The notes below the pieces were generated by a model that saw only the letters and a list, made by a program, of their open reading frames with translations, did no database searches and was not told the origin of the DNA. A stretch of 64,000 nt of DNA from Pseudoxanthomonas helianthi (GTDB taxonomy: Bacteria > Pseudomonadota > Gammaproteobacteria > Xanthomonadales > Xanthomonadaceae), in NCBI RefSeq assembly GCF_017939625.1, contig NZ_JAGKTC010000001.1, positions 310,413 to 374,412 of the forward strand. Reading direction: 5' to 3'. The position numbers were made by a program, and so were the translations under genes. The first letter of the stretch is position 1. Each line of letters starts with the position of its first letter. This document shows, piece by piece, positions 38,219-46,235 of this stretch.

Positions 38219-39546
38219 GATGCACGCGAGAACTTCAGGGTCGCGATCACGCCGCGTTCCGCACCCGGCCGCACGCCGACCTGCCAGTCGTACAGATCGC
38301 ATAGCCGGCGGACAATGGACAAGCCGATACCCCCGCCCTGCGAATGACCGGCATGGGTGCCTCGATAGCCGCGTTCGAACAGCCGCGCGGCGTCCTCTTC
38401 GCTCAGGCCCGGACCGGTGTCGATCACTTCGACCGCATCCGCATGCAGCTTCACCGTGACCGACCCTTCCTGCGTGTACTTGACCGCGTTGCCGATCAGG
38501 TTGCCCAGCGCCACCGCCAGCGCCGACTCGGGCGCGTCGACGGTCAGGCCGCTCTCGCCTTCCATGCGAAGTTCAATAGGTTTGTTGCCCAGTTGCGCGC
38601 GATGCGCGTCGAGTTGCTGCTCCACCACCTTGGCCACCAGCGTACTGCCCTGCCCGCGTTCGTTGCGCGACAGCAGCAGCAGCGAGCCGATCAGGTCGGT
38701 GCATTGCTGTTCGGCGCGCTGGATGCGCAGCAGGCGCTGGACCAGTTTCTCGTCCAGATCGGGCCTCGCCAGCAGCAGTTCGGTAGCGCCGCGGATCACC
38801 GCCAGCGGCGTGCGCAGTTCGTGGCTGACGTCGGCATTGAACTCGCGGTCGCGCTGCACCACTTCGGTCAGGCGCTGCGAATAATCGTCCAGCGCCTTGG
38901 CCAGCTCACCGACCTCGTCCTCGGGGAAATGGGGCGCCAGCGGCCGGGGGTTGCTGCTGCCACGATAAGCGCGCAGGCGCAAAGCGAGTTCCGATACCGG
39001 GCTCATCACCCGCGATGCGGACCACCAGCCGATCAGCAACGAAATTACGGTAAATACCGGCACCACGATGTACAGCGCGCGCTCGAACTTCTGGCTGCGA
39101 CGTACGCTCTCGCCCGTATCGTAGGCCAGGAAGAACCAATGATCGGGAGTCTTCCGCACCGCGAGCTTGTAACTGAAGGGCGTGCCGTCTTCGTTGGTCC
39201 CGCTGAGATTGTGGATGCCCTCGCCGAGGCTGTACCACTCCGGGTACTCGTTCTTCAAATCCGCGTATTTCTCCTTGGAGACCACCCGTCCATACATCTG
39301 CTGCACGGGCAACCCGATGTCGCGGCCGCCGCTGGAGAAGTAGCGCTGCGCGTAGGCATCGATATTGCGATCCATCAAGTCGGTGATCATGTCTTCCTCG
39401 ACGCGGTTGCGGACCCAATTGGTCGCGAACGCGAGCAGCAGGGTCAGGCCCAGGCCCAACAGGAAGAAAGACATGACGATGCGGGTGCGCAGCCGGCGCC
39501 GCAGCACCGGGCGCCGTCGCGCAGGGGCGGGGTCAGTTGCTGCCAT
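38215..39546 (-). CDS. Two-component sensor histidine kinase
   Basis: This 443-residue inner-membrane kinase has two membrane helices (about 23-44 and 158-177) flanking a periplasmic sensor of roughly 110 residues, then a HAMP-like linker. The dimerisation box is S241-HELRTPL with phospho-acceptor H242. The catalytic domain shows the N box around LIGNAVKYT, G1 DTGPGL and G2 GGGIGLSIV. The gene overlaps the response regulator upstream by 14 bases, so the two form a coupled pair. The ligand is not predictable from the sensor region. Its stop codon comes from the SMAG-like repeat. Confidence 0.93.
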   Translation of the reverse strand: MAATDPAPARRRPVLRRRLRTRIVMSFFLLGLGLTLLLAFATNWVRNRVEEDMITDLMDRNIDAYAQRYFSSGGRDIGLPVQQMYGRVVSKEKYADLKNEYPEWYSLGEGIHNLSGTNEDGTPFSYKLAVRKTPDHWFFLAYDTGESVRRSQKFERALYIVVPVFTVISLLIGWWSASRVMSPVSELALRLRAYRGSSNPRPLAPHFPEDEVGELAKALDDYSQRLTEVVQRDREFNADVSHELRTPLAVIRGATELLLARPDLDEKLVQRLLRIQRAEQQCTDLIGSLLLLSRNERGQGSTLVAKVVEQQLDAHRAQLGNKPIELRMEGESGLTVDAPESALAVALGNLIGNAVKYTQEGSVTVKLHADAVEVIDTGPGLSEEDAARLFERGYRGTHAGHSQGGGIGLSIVRRLCDLYDWQVGVRPGAERGVIATLKFSRAS

Positions 39547-40216
39547 CGGGCGCGGCGATCCGGTAGCCGATGCCGTGGCGCGTCTGGATGTAGGCGCTGT
39601 CGAACGGCTTGTCGACCACGCTGCGCAGGCCGTGGATGTGCACGCGCAGCGAATCCGAATCGGGCAGTTCCTCGCCCCACACGCGGGTTTCCAGCTCCTG
39701 TCGCGTCACCACCGCCGGCGAGGCCTCCATCAGCGCCTGCAGGATCTTCAGCGCGGTCGGGTTGAGCTGCAGCAGCTTGCCCTGACGGCGCACTTCCAGC
39801 GTGTCCAGGTTGTATTCCAGCTCGCCGACTTCCAGCACGCGGGTCTGTGGCGCCTTGCCGCGGCGCGACAGCGCGTTGAGCCGCACCTCGACTTCCTGCA
39901 ATGCAAACGGCTTGACCAGGTAGTCGTCGGCGCCCGAATCGAAACCCGCCAGCTTGTTGTCCAGAGTGTCGCGCGCGGTCAGCATCAGGATCGGGGTCTG
40001 CTTGCGCGCTTCATTGCGCAGCTTGCGCGAGACCTCCAGACCGTCCATGCCCGGCAGGTTCAGGTCCAGCACGATGGCGTCGAACTCGTGGACCACCGCA
40101 AGATGCAGTCCGGTGACGCCGTCGGCGGCGAAATCGACCGTATGGCCGTGGTCTTCCAGGTAATCGCCCAGGTTGGCGGCGATGTCGCTGTTGTCTTCGA
40201 TGACGAGGATGCGCAT
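39533..40216 (-). CDS. OmpR-family response regulator
   Basis: This 227-residue regulator has a receiver domain with the acidic pair in VIEDNSD, phospho-acceptor D51 (AIVLDLNLPGMDG) and the conserved Lys in DDYLVKPFA. A winged-helix DNA-binding domain follows (LNPTALKILQALMEASPAVVTRQEL, then LRVHIHGLRSVVDK and TRHGIGYRI). It is transcribed first, with the kinase gene overlapping its end. I see no clear direct-repeat operator in the 120 bases upstream. The target genes are unknown. Confidence 0.94.
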   Translation of the reverse strand: MRILVIEDNSDIAANLGDYLEDHGHTVDFAADGVTGLHLAVVHEFDAIVLDLNLPGMDGLEVSRKLRNEARKQTPILMLTARDTLDNKLAGFDSGADDYLVKPFALQEVEVRLNALSRRGKAPQTRVLEVGELEYNLDTLEVRRQGKLLQLNPTALKILQALMEASPAVVTRQELETRVWGEELPDSDSLRVHIHGLRSVVDKPFDSAYIQTRHGIGYRIAAPDGSN

Positions 40217-40336
40217 GGGGCAGCTCCTGTAGGCGTGGCACGTATCGACCGCGGCCAGCGTTGCGGGTTCCCTCGGTTTAACAATCGCAACTTAACAAAT
40301 TCCACCCGGCTTTCGCATGAAGCCGCCGCGTGCCTC

Positions 40337-40430
40337 ACAGGAGCGCCCCTCTGGGCGCGACCATAAAACGGCAGCGCACCGAGGTTCCGCGGATTCGAAG
40401 GCTCCCAATCGCACCCAAGGGCGCTCCTAC
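40337..40430. repeat. Degenerate SMAG-like inverted repeat
   Basis: The left arm CAGGAGCGCCCCTCTGGGCGC and the right arm GCACCCAAGGGCGCTCCTAC are imperfect complements, and the left end has lost its GTAG. It lies in the gap between the response-regulator promoter and the rimK terminator. Confidence 0.7.
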
Positions 40431-40438
40431 GGGAAGCC

Positions 40439-40472
40439 AAAAAAAAGCCCGGGCAGTGGTCCTGCCCGGGCC
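40439..40472 (-). terminator. Strong Rho-independent terminator
   Basis: GCCCGGGCAG (40447-40456) pairs with CTGCCCGGGC (40462-40471). On the minus strand it is followed by eight T residues. The nearest gene on that strand, rimK, stops at 40635, leaving 165 bases between, so the terminator could belong to rimK or to a separate small RNA. Confidence 0.85.
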
Positions 40473-40550
40473 AAGAACAACCCCGATTTACCGTAATCCT
40501 GTGCATCCAGTCGCACTGACGGGGCGTGCAGGAATCGCGGTTCGGACAGC
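40473..40550 (-). ncRNA. Possible small RNA upstream of the 40439 terminator
   Basis: The spacer between rimK and its distant terminator is non-coding. On the minus strand it carries a TAGGCT (40553-40548) that could be a -10 box, though the -35 region is poor. A transcript from about 40541 would contain CCCGT, GGATTACGG and a stem-loop ending in a T8 tail, the shape of an Hfq-type sRNA. No known sRNA family was recognised. It may simply be the rimK 3' UTR. Confidence 0.25.
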
Positions 40551-40634
40551 CTAGCGGCCGGGCGATTAAACCAATGTTAAAAATTTCGTTAAGGATTGGT
40601 GGGCAATCTGGCGCCGAAACGTAACACTTTGATT

Positions 40635-41519
40635 TTATTGACGAGAGATGACCCGACCGGCGATGTGATCGATGATCGCCTCGGCAATGCCCCGCCCGGT
40701 CGCCTGCTCGATACCTTCCAGCCCCGGGGTCGAATTGACCTCCAGCACCAATGGTCCGCGCTGCGAGGCGATCAGGTCGACGCCGGCGATCTCCAGCCCC
40801 AGCCCCTGCGCCGCGCGCACCGCGGTGGCGGCTTCCTCGGCACTGGCCTCGGCGACCTCGGCGCTACCGCCGCGATGAAGGTTGGAACGGAAATCCCCTT
40901 CGGGCGCCTGCCGGCGCATGCAGGCCACCACGCGGTCGCCGACCACGAAGCAGCGCAGGTCGGCGCCCTGCGCTTCGCCGATGAATTCCTGCACGACGAA
41001 ATTGGCGTACAAGCCACGCAAGGCCTCGACCACGCTGCGCGAGGCCGAAAGCTTCTCGGTGAGCATCACGCCGGCGCCCTGCGTACCTTCGGTCAGCTTG
41101 ATCACATGGGGTGGTGGGCCGAGCATCGACAGCAGGTCGGCGGTGTCGTCGGGGTTGTCGCCGAACACCGTCGCCGGCAGGCCGATGCCCTGCGCGGCCA
41201 GCAACTGGTGCGCGCGCAGCTTGTCGCGCGCGCGCAGGATCGCGTCCGACGGATTGGGGCTGAAGCTGCCCATCAGCTCGAACTGGCGCAGCACCGCAGT
41301 GCCGTAGCGGGTGACCGAAGCGCCGATCCGCGGCAGCACCGCGTCGTATCCGGATACGGGCCGGCCCTTGTAATGCATGCCGAAACCGTCGCAGGCGATG
41401 CGCATGTAGCAGCGCAGCGGATCCAGCACGCGCACGCTGTGGCCGCGCCCGCGCGCCGCCTCGACCAGGCGGCGGGTCGAATACAGCTGGCTGTTGCGGG
41501 AGAGGATGGCGAATTTCAT
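40635..41519 (-). CDS. rimK: RimK-type ATP-grasp ligase
   Basis: This 294-residue ATP-grasp enzyme matches RimK, which adds glutamate residues to the C-terminus of ribosomal protein S6 and can make poly-glutamate. Features include [35 protein letters not shown] and [15 protein letters not shown] (ATP loop). Further features are [22 protein letters not shown] and the Mg-binding end [17 protein letters not shown]. Length is right for the family. An AT-rich stretch downstream precedes the terminator at 40439. No neighbour suggests a dedicated partner. Confidence 0.93.
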   Translation of the reverse strand: MKFAILSRNSQLYSTRRLVEAARGRGHSVRVLDPLRCYMRIACDGFGMHYKGRPVSGYDAVLPRIGASVTRYGTAVLRQFELMGSFSPNPSDAILRARDKLRAHQLLAAQGIGLPATVFGDNPDDTADLLSMLGPPPHVIKLTEGTQGAGVMLTEKLSASRSVVEALRGLYANFVVQEFIGEAQGADLRCFVVGDRVVACMRRQAPEGDFRSNLHRGGSAEVAEASAEEAATAVRAAQGLGLEIAGVDLIASQRGPLVLEVNSTPGLEGIEQATGRGIAEAIIDHIAGRVISRQ

Positions 41520-41913
41520 TCAAGAGGCCCAAGAAGGTTCGGCATCAACCAAGCGTAACCCCGGAGCTTGCCGTTGTTGTTGCAATTGCTGTTTCTGCTT
41601 TTGCCTCCCAGTCCCGCCCGCGGCGGCGGAGCCGGTGAGCAAACCCAGCAGGGGGCGGCGCGCACGATGCGCACCATTTTCGGAAGGCACATGGATATGC
41701 CGTCCGAAAATTCCCGCCGGCTCCGCGTACCCGCAGTGCCGCAGGCTCGGAGGGCGCGAGGAAGGGTGTGTTTCCCTTGCTTAATTTTCTTTGCACAAGC
41801 AAAGAAAAGTAAGTCGCCGAAAGGCGAAATGCGTTTCAGCTACCAAATGGCAAAAGCAACAGCAGAGCCGCTGGATCCCCGCCTTCGCGGGGATGACGAG
41901 CCAAGAAGATTCC
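41520..41913. other. Non-coding, repeat-rich gap between rimK and lptG
   Basis: No gene is apparent. The gap holds a perfect 10-bp palindrome, TTTTCTTTGC-ACAA-GCAAAGAAAA (41785-41808), a GTAAGTCGCCGAAAGGCGA hairpin just after it, and half of a REP-like element (CTGGATCCCCGCCTTCGCGG...ATGAC, 41871-41897). A longer dyad around TTTTCGGAAGGCACATGG and CCGTCCGAAAATTCC lies near 41679-41712. It looks like an accumulation site of short repeats. Confidence 0.6.
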
Positions 41914-43020
41914 CTAGCTGCTGCGCCGCTTGAACAACCACGCCGACACTCCCAGCATGATCACCGGCGGCAGCGCGTAGGCGAGGCGGAAGTCCAGCTT
42001 GAACGCCGCGGCGAAGCGGCTGAACAGCATCTGCAGCAACAGGAACCCCAGCGAGAACAGGATGCCGAGGAACAACCGCTTGCCCAGGCCGCCGCTGCGC
42101 AGGCTGCCGAACGCGAACGGGATCGCCGCCAGGCACAGGGCCAGCACGTTCACCGGATAGAACCAGCGGCTCCAGTAGCTGTCCTCGTACTCGCGCGCAT
42201 CCAGGCCATTGCGTTCGCGGTAATCGATGCTCTGGGCCAGGTCGCGCGCGGCCATGTAGCGCGGATTGGCGATACCGATCGCCAGCGCGGCCGGATCCAG
42301 CTTCGACTCCCAGCGTTCGCTCGGCGACCTGGCCTGGCTGACCGAACGCGCGCCGAAGGTGGTGCGCAGGACATCCGACAGCATCCATCCGCCATCCACG
42401 TGGCGCGCGCTGGCGGCGTGGGAGATCGAGGCCAGCCGACCATCGTCGGCGACCTGGTACAGGCGCACGTCGCGCAGCAGCAGGGTCGGCTTGCCTTCGG
42501 CATCCATTTCCTCTTCGCCGTTCTGCGCATTGAGGAATACGTCGCCCTCGCGCGCCCACAGGCCCGAATAGCGCGCCACCGCGACGCGGTCCGACCGCGC
42601 CGCGGCGCGGAACGCGGTGCCCTGGCTGTCCGACCAGGAGCCGAGGGTTTCCATGTTCGTGACCATCAGCGCGGTCAGCAGCGCCAGCGCGACCGCGACC
42701 GAGATGCTCAGGCGCCGACGCGACAGGCCCAGCGCGCGCAGCGCGGTCAGCTCCGAGGTCGCGGCCAACTGGCCGAGGCCCATCAGCGAACCGATCACCG
42801 CCGCATAGGGGAACAGATTGTAAAGACGGCCCGGCACGGTATACGCGACGTAGACCAATGCATGGGTGAAGCTGTAGGTGCCCTTGCCGAAATCCCTGAC
42901 TTCGTTGCTGAGCGCGATCATCACGTCCATGCCCAGCAGCACCGCCCAGACCAGCAGCACGGTACCCGCCACCACCCGGCCGACGTAAAGGTCGTGCAGG
43001 TTCGGACGCCAACGGATCAT
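41914..43020 (-). CDS. lptG: LPS export ABC permease LptG
   Basis: This 368-residue inner-membrane permease moves lipopolysaccharide from the inner membrane onto the Lpt bridge, working with LptF, the LptB ATPase and LptC. It has three N-terminal helices, a periplasmic beta-jellyroll (about 135-265) and three C-terminal helices. Conserved stretches are DLYVGRVVAGTVLLVW, YAAVIGSLMGLGQLAATSELTALRALGLSRRRL and the C-terminal FGSLRSGGLGKRLFLGILFS. It starts at the ATG at 43020, which overlaps the lptF stop (ATGA). The longer open frame to 43107 lies inside lptF. Confidence 0.95.
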   Translation of the reverse strand: MIRWRPNLHDLYVGRVVAGTVLLVWAVLLGMDVMIALSNEVRDFGKGTYSFTHALVYVAYTVPGRLYNLFPYAAVIGSLMGLGQLAATSELTALRALGLSRRRLSISVAVALALLTALMVTNMETLGSWSDSQGTAFRAAARSDRVAVARYSGLWAREGDVFLNAQNGEEEMDAEGKPTLLLRDVRLYQVADDGRLASISHAASARHVDGGWMLSDVLRTTFGARSVSQARSPSERWESKLDPAALAIGIANPRYMAARDLAQSIDYRERNGLDAREYEDSYWSRWFYPVNVLALCLAAIPFAFGSLRSGGLGKRLFLGILFSLGFLLLQMLFSRFAAAFKLDFRLAYALPPVIMLGVSAWLFKRRSS

Positions 43021-44099
43021 GCTTTCACCGTCTTGGGCTTGCCCAGATGGCCGTCGCGCAGATAGAACCAGACCGCGAGCGCCAGCAACGGCAAACTCAG
43101 CCACCACAGGCCCAGCGCAGGCGGCAGCTTGCCTTCGGCCAGCATGTTCGTGCCGTTGAACATCAGGCTGACCCCGACCAGATAGGCGAGGAAGCCGAGG
43201 ATGATCCGGCCATAACGCGCCTGCCGCGGCGAACTGCGTGCCAGCGGCAGGGTCAGCAGGGCGAAAGCCAGCGCCAGCAGCGGCGGGGTGACCCGCGCGT
43301 GTAGCTGCGCATTGGCCTGCGGCCGCGAGTCGCGGAGCAGCTCGGTCGTGGGCAGCATTTCCGGATCCCGCTCATCGCGGGCTTCTTCGCTGACCGGCAG
43401 CGCGAATTCGTTGCTGGCGAAGCGGATCAGGCGATAGTCGCGGCCTTCGTTCAACGGCCCTTCGACGCGGAAACCCTGCTGCAGGCGCAGGTAGCGGTCC
43501 TTGTCGCCGTCGAAGAACAGCTGCCCGCCGCTGGCGGTGACCACGTCGACGCGGTCGTCGCGCTGGCGCTGCACGAACACCCGGCTCATCTGCGTGCCGT
43601 CACCGGACAGCCCGCCGACATAGACCACGCTGCCGTTGGGCAACGTGGTGAACTTGCCGGCGTCCAGCCCGGCCACGACCAGGCTGCGATTGGCCTGCTC
43701 GATCATCTGCACGCGCGTGCGGTCAGCCCAGGGGCCCAGCCACAGCGACAACAGGCCGATCACCGCCACCACCGGCGCGACCAGCATCAGCAATGGCCGC
43801 AGCAGGCGGCGCGGGCCCACGCCTATCGAGGTCAGCACCGGCATTTCCGAGTCGCGATACATCCGCGCGAAGGCCAGCAGCAGGCCCAGCATCAGGGCCA
43901 GCGGCAGCACCAGCGGCAGGTAGTTCAGCAGGCGCAAGCCCAGTTGCGACAGCATCAGGCCCGCCGGGACCTTGCCTTCGGCGATTTTTCCCAGCAGATC
44001 GGCCAGCACGCCGCTCAGGCTGACCGTCAGCAGCACGATCAGGGTCGCGACGAAGCTCTGGGCGAATTCGCGGAAAAGGTAGCGGTCCAGCTTCGGCAT
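43017..44099 (-). CDS. lptF: LPS export ABC permease LptF
   Basis: This 360-residue partner of LptG has the same layout of three helices, a periplasmic jellyroll (about 130-255) and three helices. Hallmarks are [57 protein letters not shown] and the C-terminal [25 protein letters not shown]. It is the first gene of the pair and is coupled to lptG by a 4-base overlap. It is divergent from pepA, with about 107 bases between the starts, as in many proteobacteria. A TACAAT at 44111-44116 could serve as the pepA -10 box on the other strand. Confidence 0.95.
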   Translation of the reverse strand: MPKLDRYLFREFAQSFVATLIVLLTVSLSGVLADLLGKIAEGKVPAGLMLSQLGLRLLNYLPLVLPLALMLGLLLAFARMYRDSEMPVLTSIGVGPRRLLRPLLMLVAPVVAVIGLLSLWLGPWADRTRVQMIEQANRSLVVAGLDAGKFTTLPNGSVVYVGGLSGDGTQMSRVFVQRQRDDRVDVVTASGGQLFFDGDKDRYLRLQQGFRVEGPLNEGRDYRLIRFASNEFALPVSEEARDERDPEMLPTTELLRDSRPQANAQLHARVTPPLLALAFALLTLPLARSSPRQARYGRIILGFLAYLVGVSLMFNGTNMLAEGKLPPALGLWWLSLPLLALAVWFYLRDGHLGKPKTVKA

Positions 44100-44206
44100 C
44101 GGGCTTGATTTACAATTCGGGATTCATTGCGCCGGGCGGCCGGACCGCTTCGACTCGACCGGCGATTGTACGGAATCGCCCTACTTCTGCTTGGGAAATC
44201 TGCTCA

Positions 44207-45682
44207 ATGGCCTTGGAATTCACCCTGAACCACGACGCGCCGACCGGCGCCGCCTTCGACTGCATCGTGGTAGGCGCCTTCGCCGACAAGTCGCTGACAC
44301 CCGCCGGCCAGGCCATCGACGCCGCCAGCGGCGGCCGCCTGACCGCCTTGCTGGAGCGCGGCGACATCAGCGGCAAGACCGGCAAGACCGCCCTGTTGCC
44401 CGACCTGTCGGGCGTAGCCGCGCCGCGAGTGCTGGTGATCGGCCTGGGCGATGCGGCCAAGTTCGCGGTGCCGCAATATCTCAAGGCGGTCGGCGATGCG
44501 GCCCGCACGCTGAAGATCGGTCCCAGCGCCAGCGCGCTGTTCACCTTGAGCGAAGTCGAGGTGAAGGGCCGCGATGCCGCCTGGAACATCCGCCAGGCCG
44601 TGATCGCCGCCGACCACGCCGGCTATCGCTACACCGCCACGCTGGGCAAGAAGAAGAACGACGAAGCCGGCCTGTCGAAGTTCGCCATCACCGGCACCGA
44701 CGCCAACGCACTGGCGCAGGGCGTGGCGATCGCCGAAGGCGTGCAGTTCGCCCGCGAGCTGGGCAACCTGCCGCCGAACATCTGCAACCCGGCCTACATC
44801 GCCGAACAGGCGCAGCAGTTCGCAGCCGCCAACGGTGCCGAATCGGAAATCCTCGACGAATCGCAGATGGAAGCGCTCGGCATGGGTTCGCTGCTGTCGG
44901 TCGCGCGCGGCTCGGCCAACCGGCCGAGGCTGGTCGTGCTGAAATGGAACGGCGCCAAGGACACCGAAGCCAAGCCCTACGTGCTGGTCGGCAAGGGCAT
45001 CACCTTCGACACCGGCGGCGTCAACCTGAAGACGCAGGGCGGCATCGAGGAGATGAAGTACGACATGTGCGGCGGCGCCACCGTCATCGGCGCCTTCGTC
45101 GCCGCGGTGAAGATGAAGCTGCCGCTCAACCTGGTGGTCGTCGTGCCGGCGGTGGAAAACGCCATCGACGGCAACGCCTATCGCCCGTCCGACGTCATCA
45201 CCAGCATGTCCGGCAAGACCATCGAAGTCGGCAACACCGACGCCGAGGGCCGATTGATCCTGTGCGACGCACTGACCTATGCCGAGCACTTCAAGCCCGA
45301 GGCGCTGGTCGACGTGGCCACCCTGACCGGCGCGTGCGTCGTCGCCCTGGGCCGCTACGCCACCGGCCTGATGAGCAAGCACGACGACCTGTCGAACGAG
45401 CTGCTGGCCGCGGGCGAGAACGTGTTCGACCGCGCCTGGCGCCTGCCGCTGTGGGACGAATACCAGACCCTGCTGGATTCGACCTTCGCCGACGTCTACA
45501 ACATCGGCGGCCGCTGGGCCGGCGCGATCACCGCGGGCTGCTTCCTCGCCCGCTTCGCCGAAGGCCAGCGCTGGGCGCACCTCGACATCGCCGGCGTGGC
45601 CAACGACGAGGGCAAGCGCGGCATGGCCACCGGCCGTCCGGTCGGGCTGCTGAGCCAGTGGCTGCTGGACCGGGCCGCGTAA
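44207..45682 (+). CDS. pepA: Leucyl aminopeptidase (M17), PepA
   Basis: This 491-residue cytoplasmic metallopeptidase removes N-terminal residues, and in E. coli it also binds DNA in Xer recombination and carAB control. The N-terminal regulatory domain is followed by the catalytic domain with [15 protein letters not shown] (metal-binding K near 262) and the signature [16 protein letters not shown] near 342. [15 protein letters not shown] and [12 protein letters not shown] complete it. I chose the ATG at 44207 (MALEFTLNH). The gene leads the series pepA-holC-valS, a common proteobacterial order. Confidence 0.96.
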   Translation: MALEFTLNHDAPTGAAFDCIVVGAFADKSLTPAGQAIDAASGGRLTALLERGDISGKTGKTALLPDLSGVAAPRVLVIGLGDAAKFAVPQYLKAVGDAARTLKIGPSASALFTLSEVEVKGRDAAWNIRQAVIAADHAGYRYTATLGKKKNDEAGLSKFAITGTDANALAQGVAIAEGVQFARELGNLPPNICNPAYIAEQAQQFAAANGAESEILDESQMEALGMGSLLSVARGSANRPRLVVLKWNGAKDTEAKPYVLVGKGITFDTGGVNLKTQGGIEEMKYDMCGGATVIGAFVAAVKMKLPLNLVVVVPAVENAIDGNAYRPSDVITSMSGKTIEVGNTDAEGRLILCDALTYAEHFKPEALVDVATLTGACVVALGRYATGLMSKHDDLSNELLAAGENVFDRAWRLPLWDEYQTLLDSTFADVYNIGGRWAGAITAGCFLARFAEGQRWAHLDIAGVANDEGKRGMATGRPVGLLSQWLLDRAA

Positions 45683-45695
45683 GCCCGCAGGCCGC

Positions 45696-46121
45696 ATGTC
45701 ACGCGCCGACTTCTACCTGATCGCCAAGCCGCGCTTCCTCGGGCAGCCGTTGCTGCTGGTGTGCGAACTGGCGAAAAAGGCGTACGCGGCCAACCAGCCG
45801 ACGCTGATCCTGGCGCGCGACATGGCCCAGGCCGAGGAACTGGACGACCTGCTGTGGGCGTTCGATCCGGACGAATACTTGCCGCACCAGATCGTCGGTG
45901 CCGACGAAGACGAAGACGAAACGCCGGTGCTGATCGCCGCGCCGGAAACCGACGCCTCGTCGCGGCCGCTGGTGATCAACCTGCGCGACGACGTCTGGCT
46001 GAAGCCCTGCGACCGCATCCTCGAAGTCGTCCCCGCCGATCCGGCCGCCCGCGAACCGCTGCGCGAGCGCTGGAAGCAGTACAAGGCGCTTGGTTTCGAA
46101 TTGAACAAACACGATATGTAA
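45696..46121 (+). CDS. holC: DNA polymerase III chi subunit
   Basis: This 141-residue protein matches HolC: MSRADFYLIAKPRF, LLLVCELAKKAYAANQPTLIL, LDDLLWAFDPDEYLPHQIVG and PLVINLRDDVW. Chi links the clamp loader to single-stranded-DNA-binding protein through the psi subunit. It starts 13 bases after pepA and is probably co-transcribed with it, with valS following after a palindromic repeat. A candidate psi subunit is encoded at 49685-50098, so both accessory subunits may lie within 5 kb. Confidence 0.93.
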   Translation: MSRADFYLIAKPRFLGQPLLLVCELAKKAYAANQPTLILARDMAQAEELDDLLWAFDPDEYLPHQIVGADEDEDETPVLIAAPETDASSRPLVINLRDDVWLKPCDRILEVVPADPAAREPLRERWKQYKALGFELNKHDM

Positions 46122-46127
46122 TCAATC

Positions 46128-46217
46128 GTCATTCCGGCGCAAGCCGGAATCCAATTTGCCGTTGCTCTTTCAGCACGAAGCAAAAGCAAAATGGATCCCA
46201 GCTTGCGCTGGGATGAC
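46128..46217. repeat. REP-like palindromic element (GTCATTCC type), copy 3
   Basis: GTCATTCCGGCGCAAGCCGG opens it and CCCAGCTTGCGCTGGGATGAC closes it, with CCAATTTGCCGTTGC and GCAAAAGCAAAATGG halves in the middle. It occupies almost all of the holC-valS gap and ends 18 bases before the valS start codon, so any RNA structure would lie close to the valS ribosome site. Confidence 0.88.
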
Positions 46218-46235
46218 GGCCGACAGACAGCCCAG

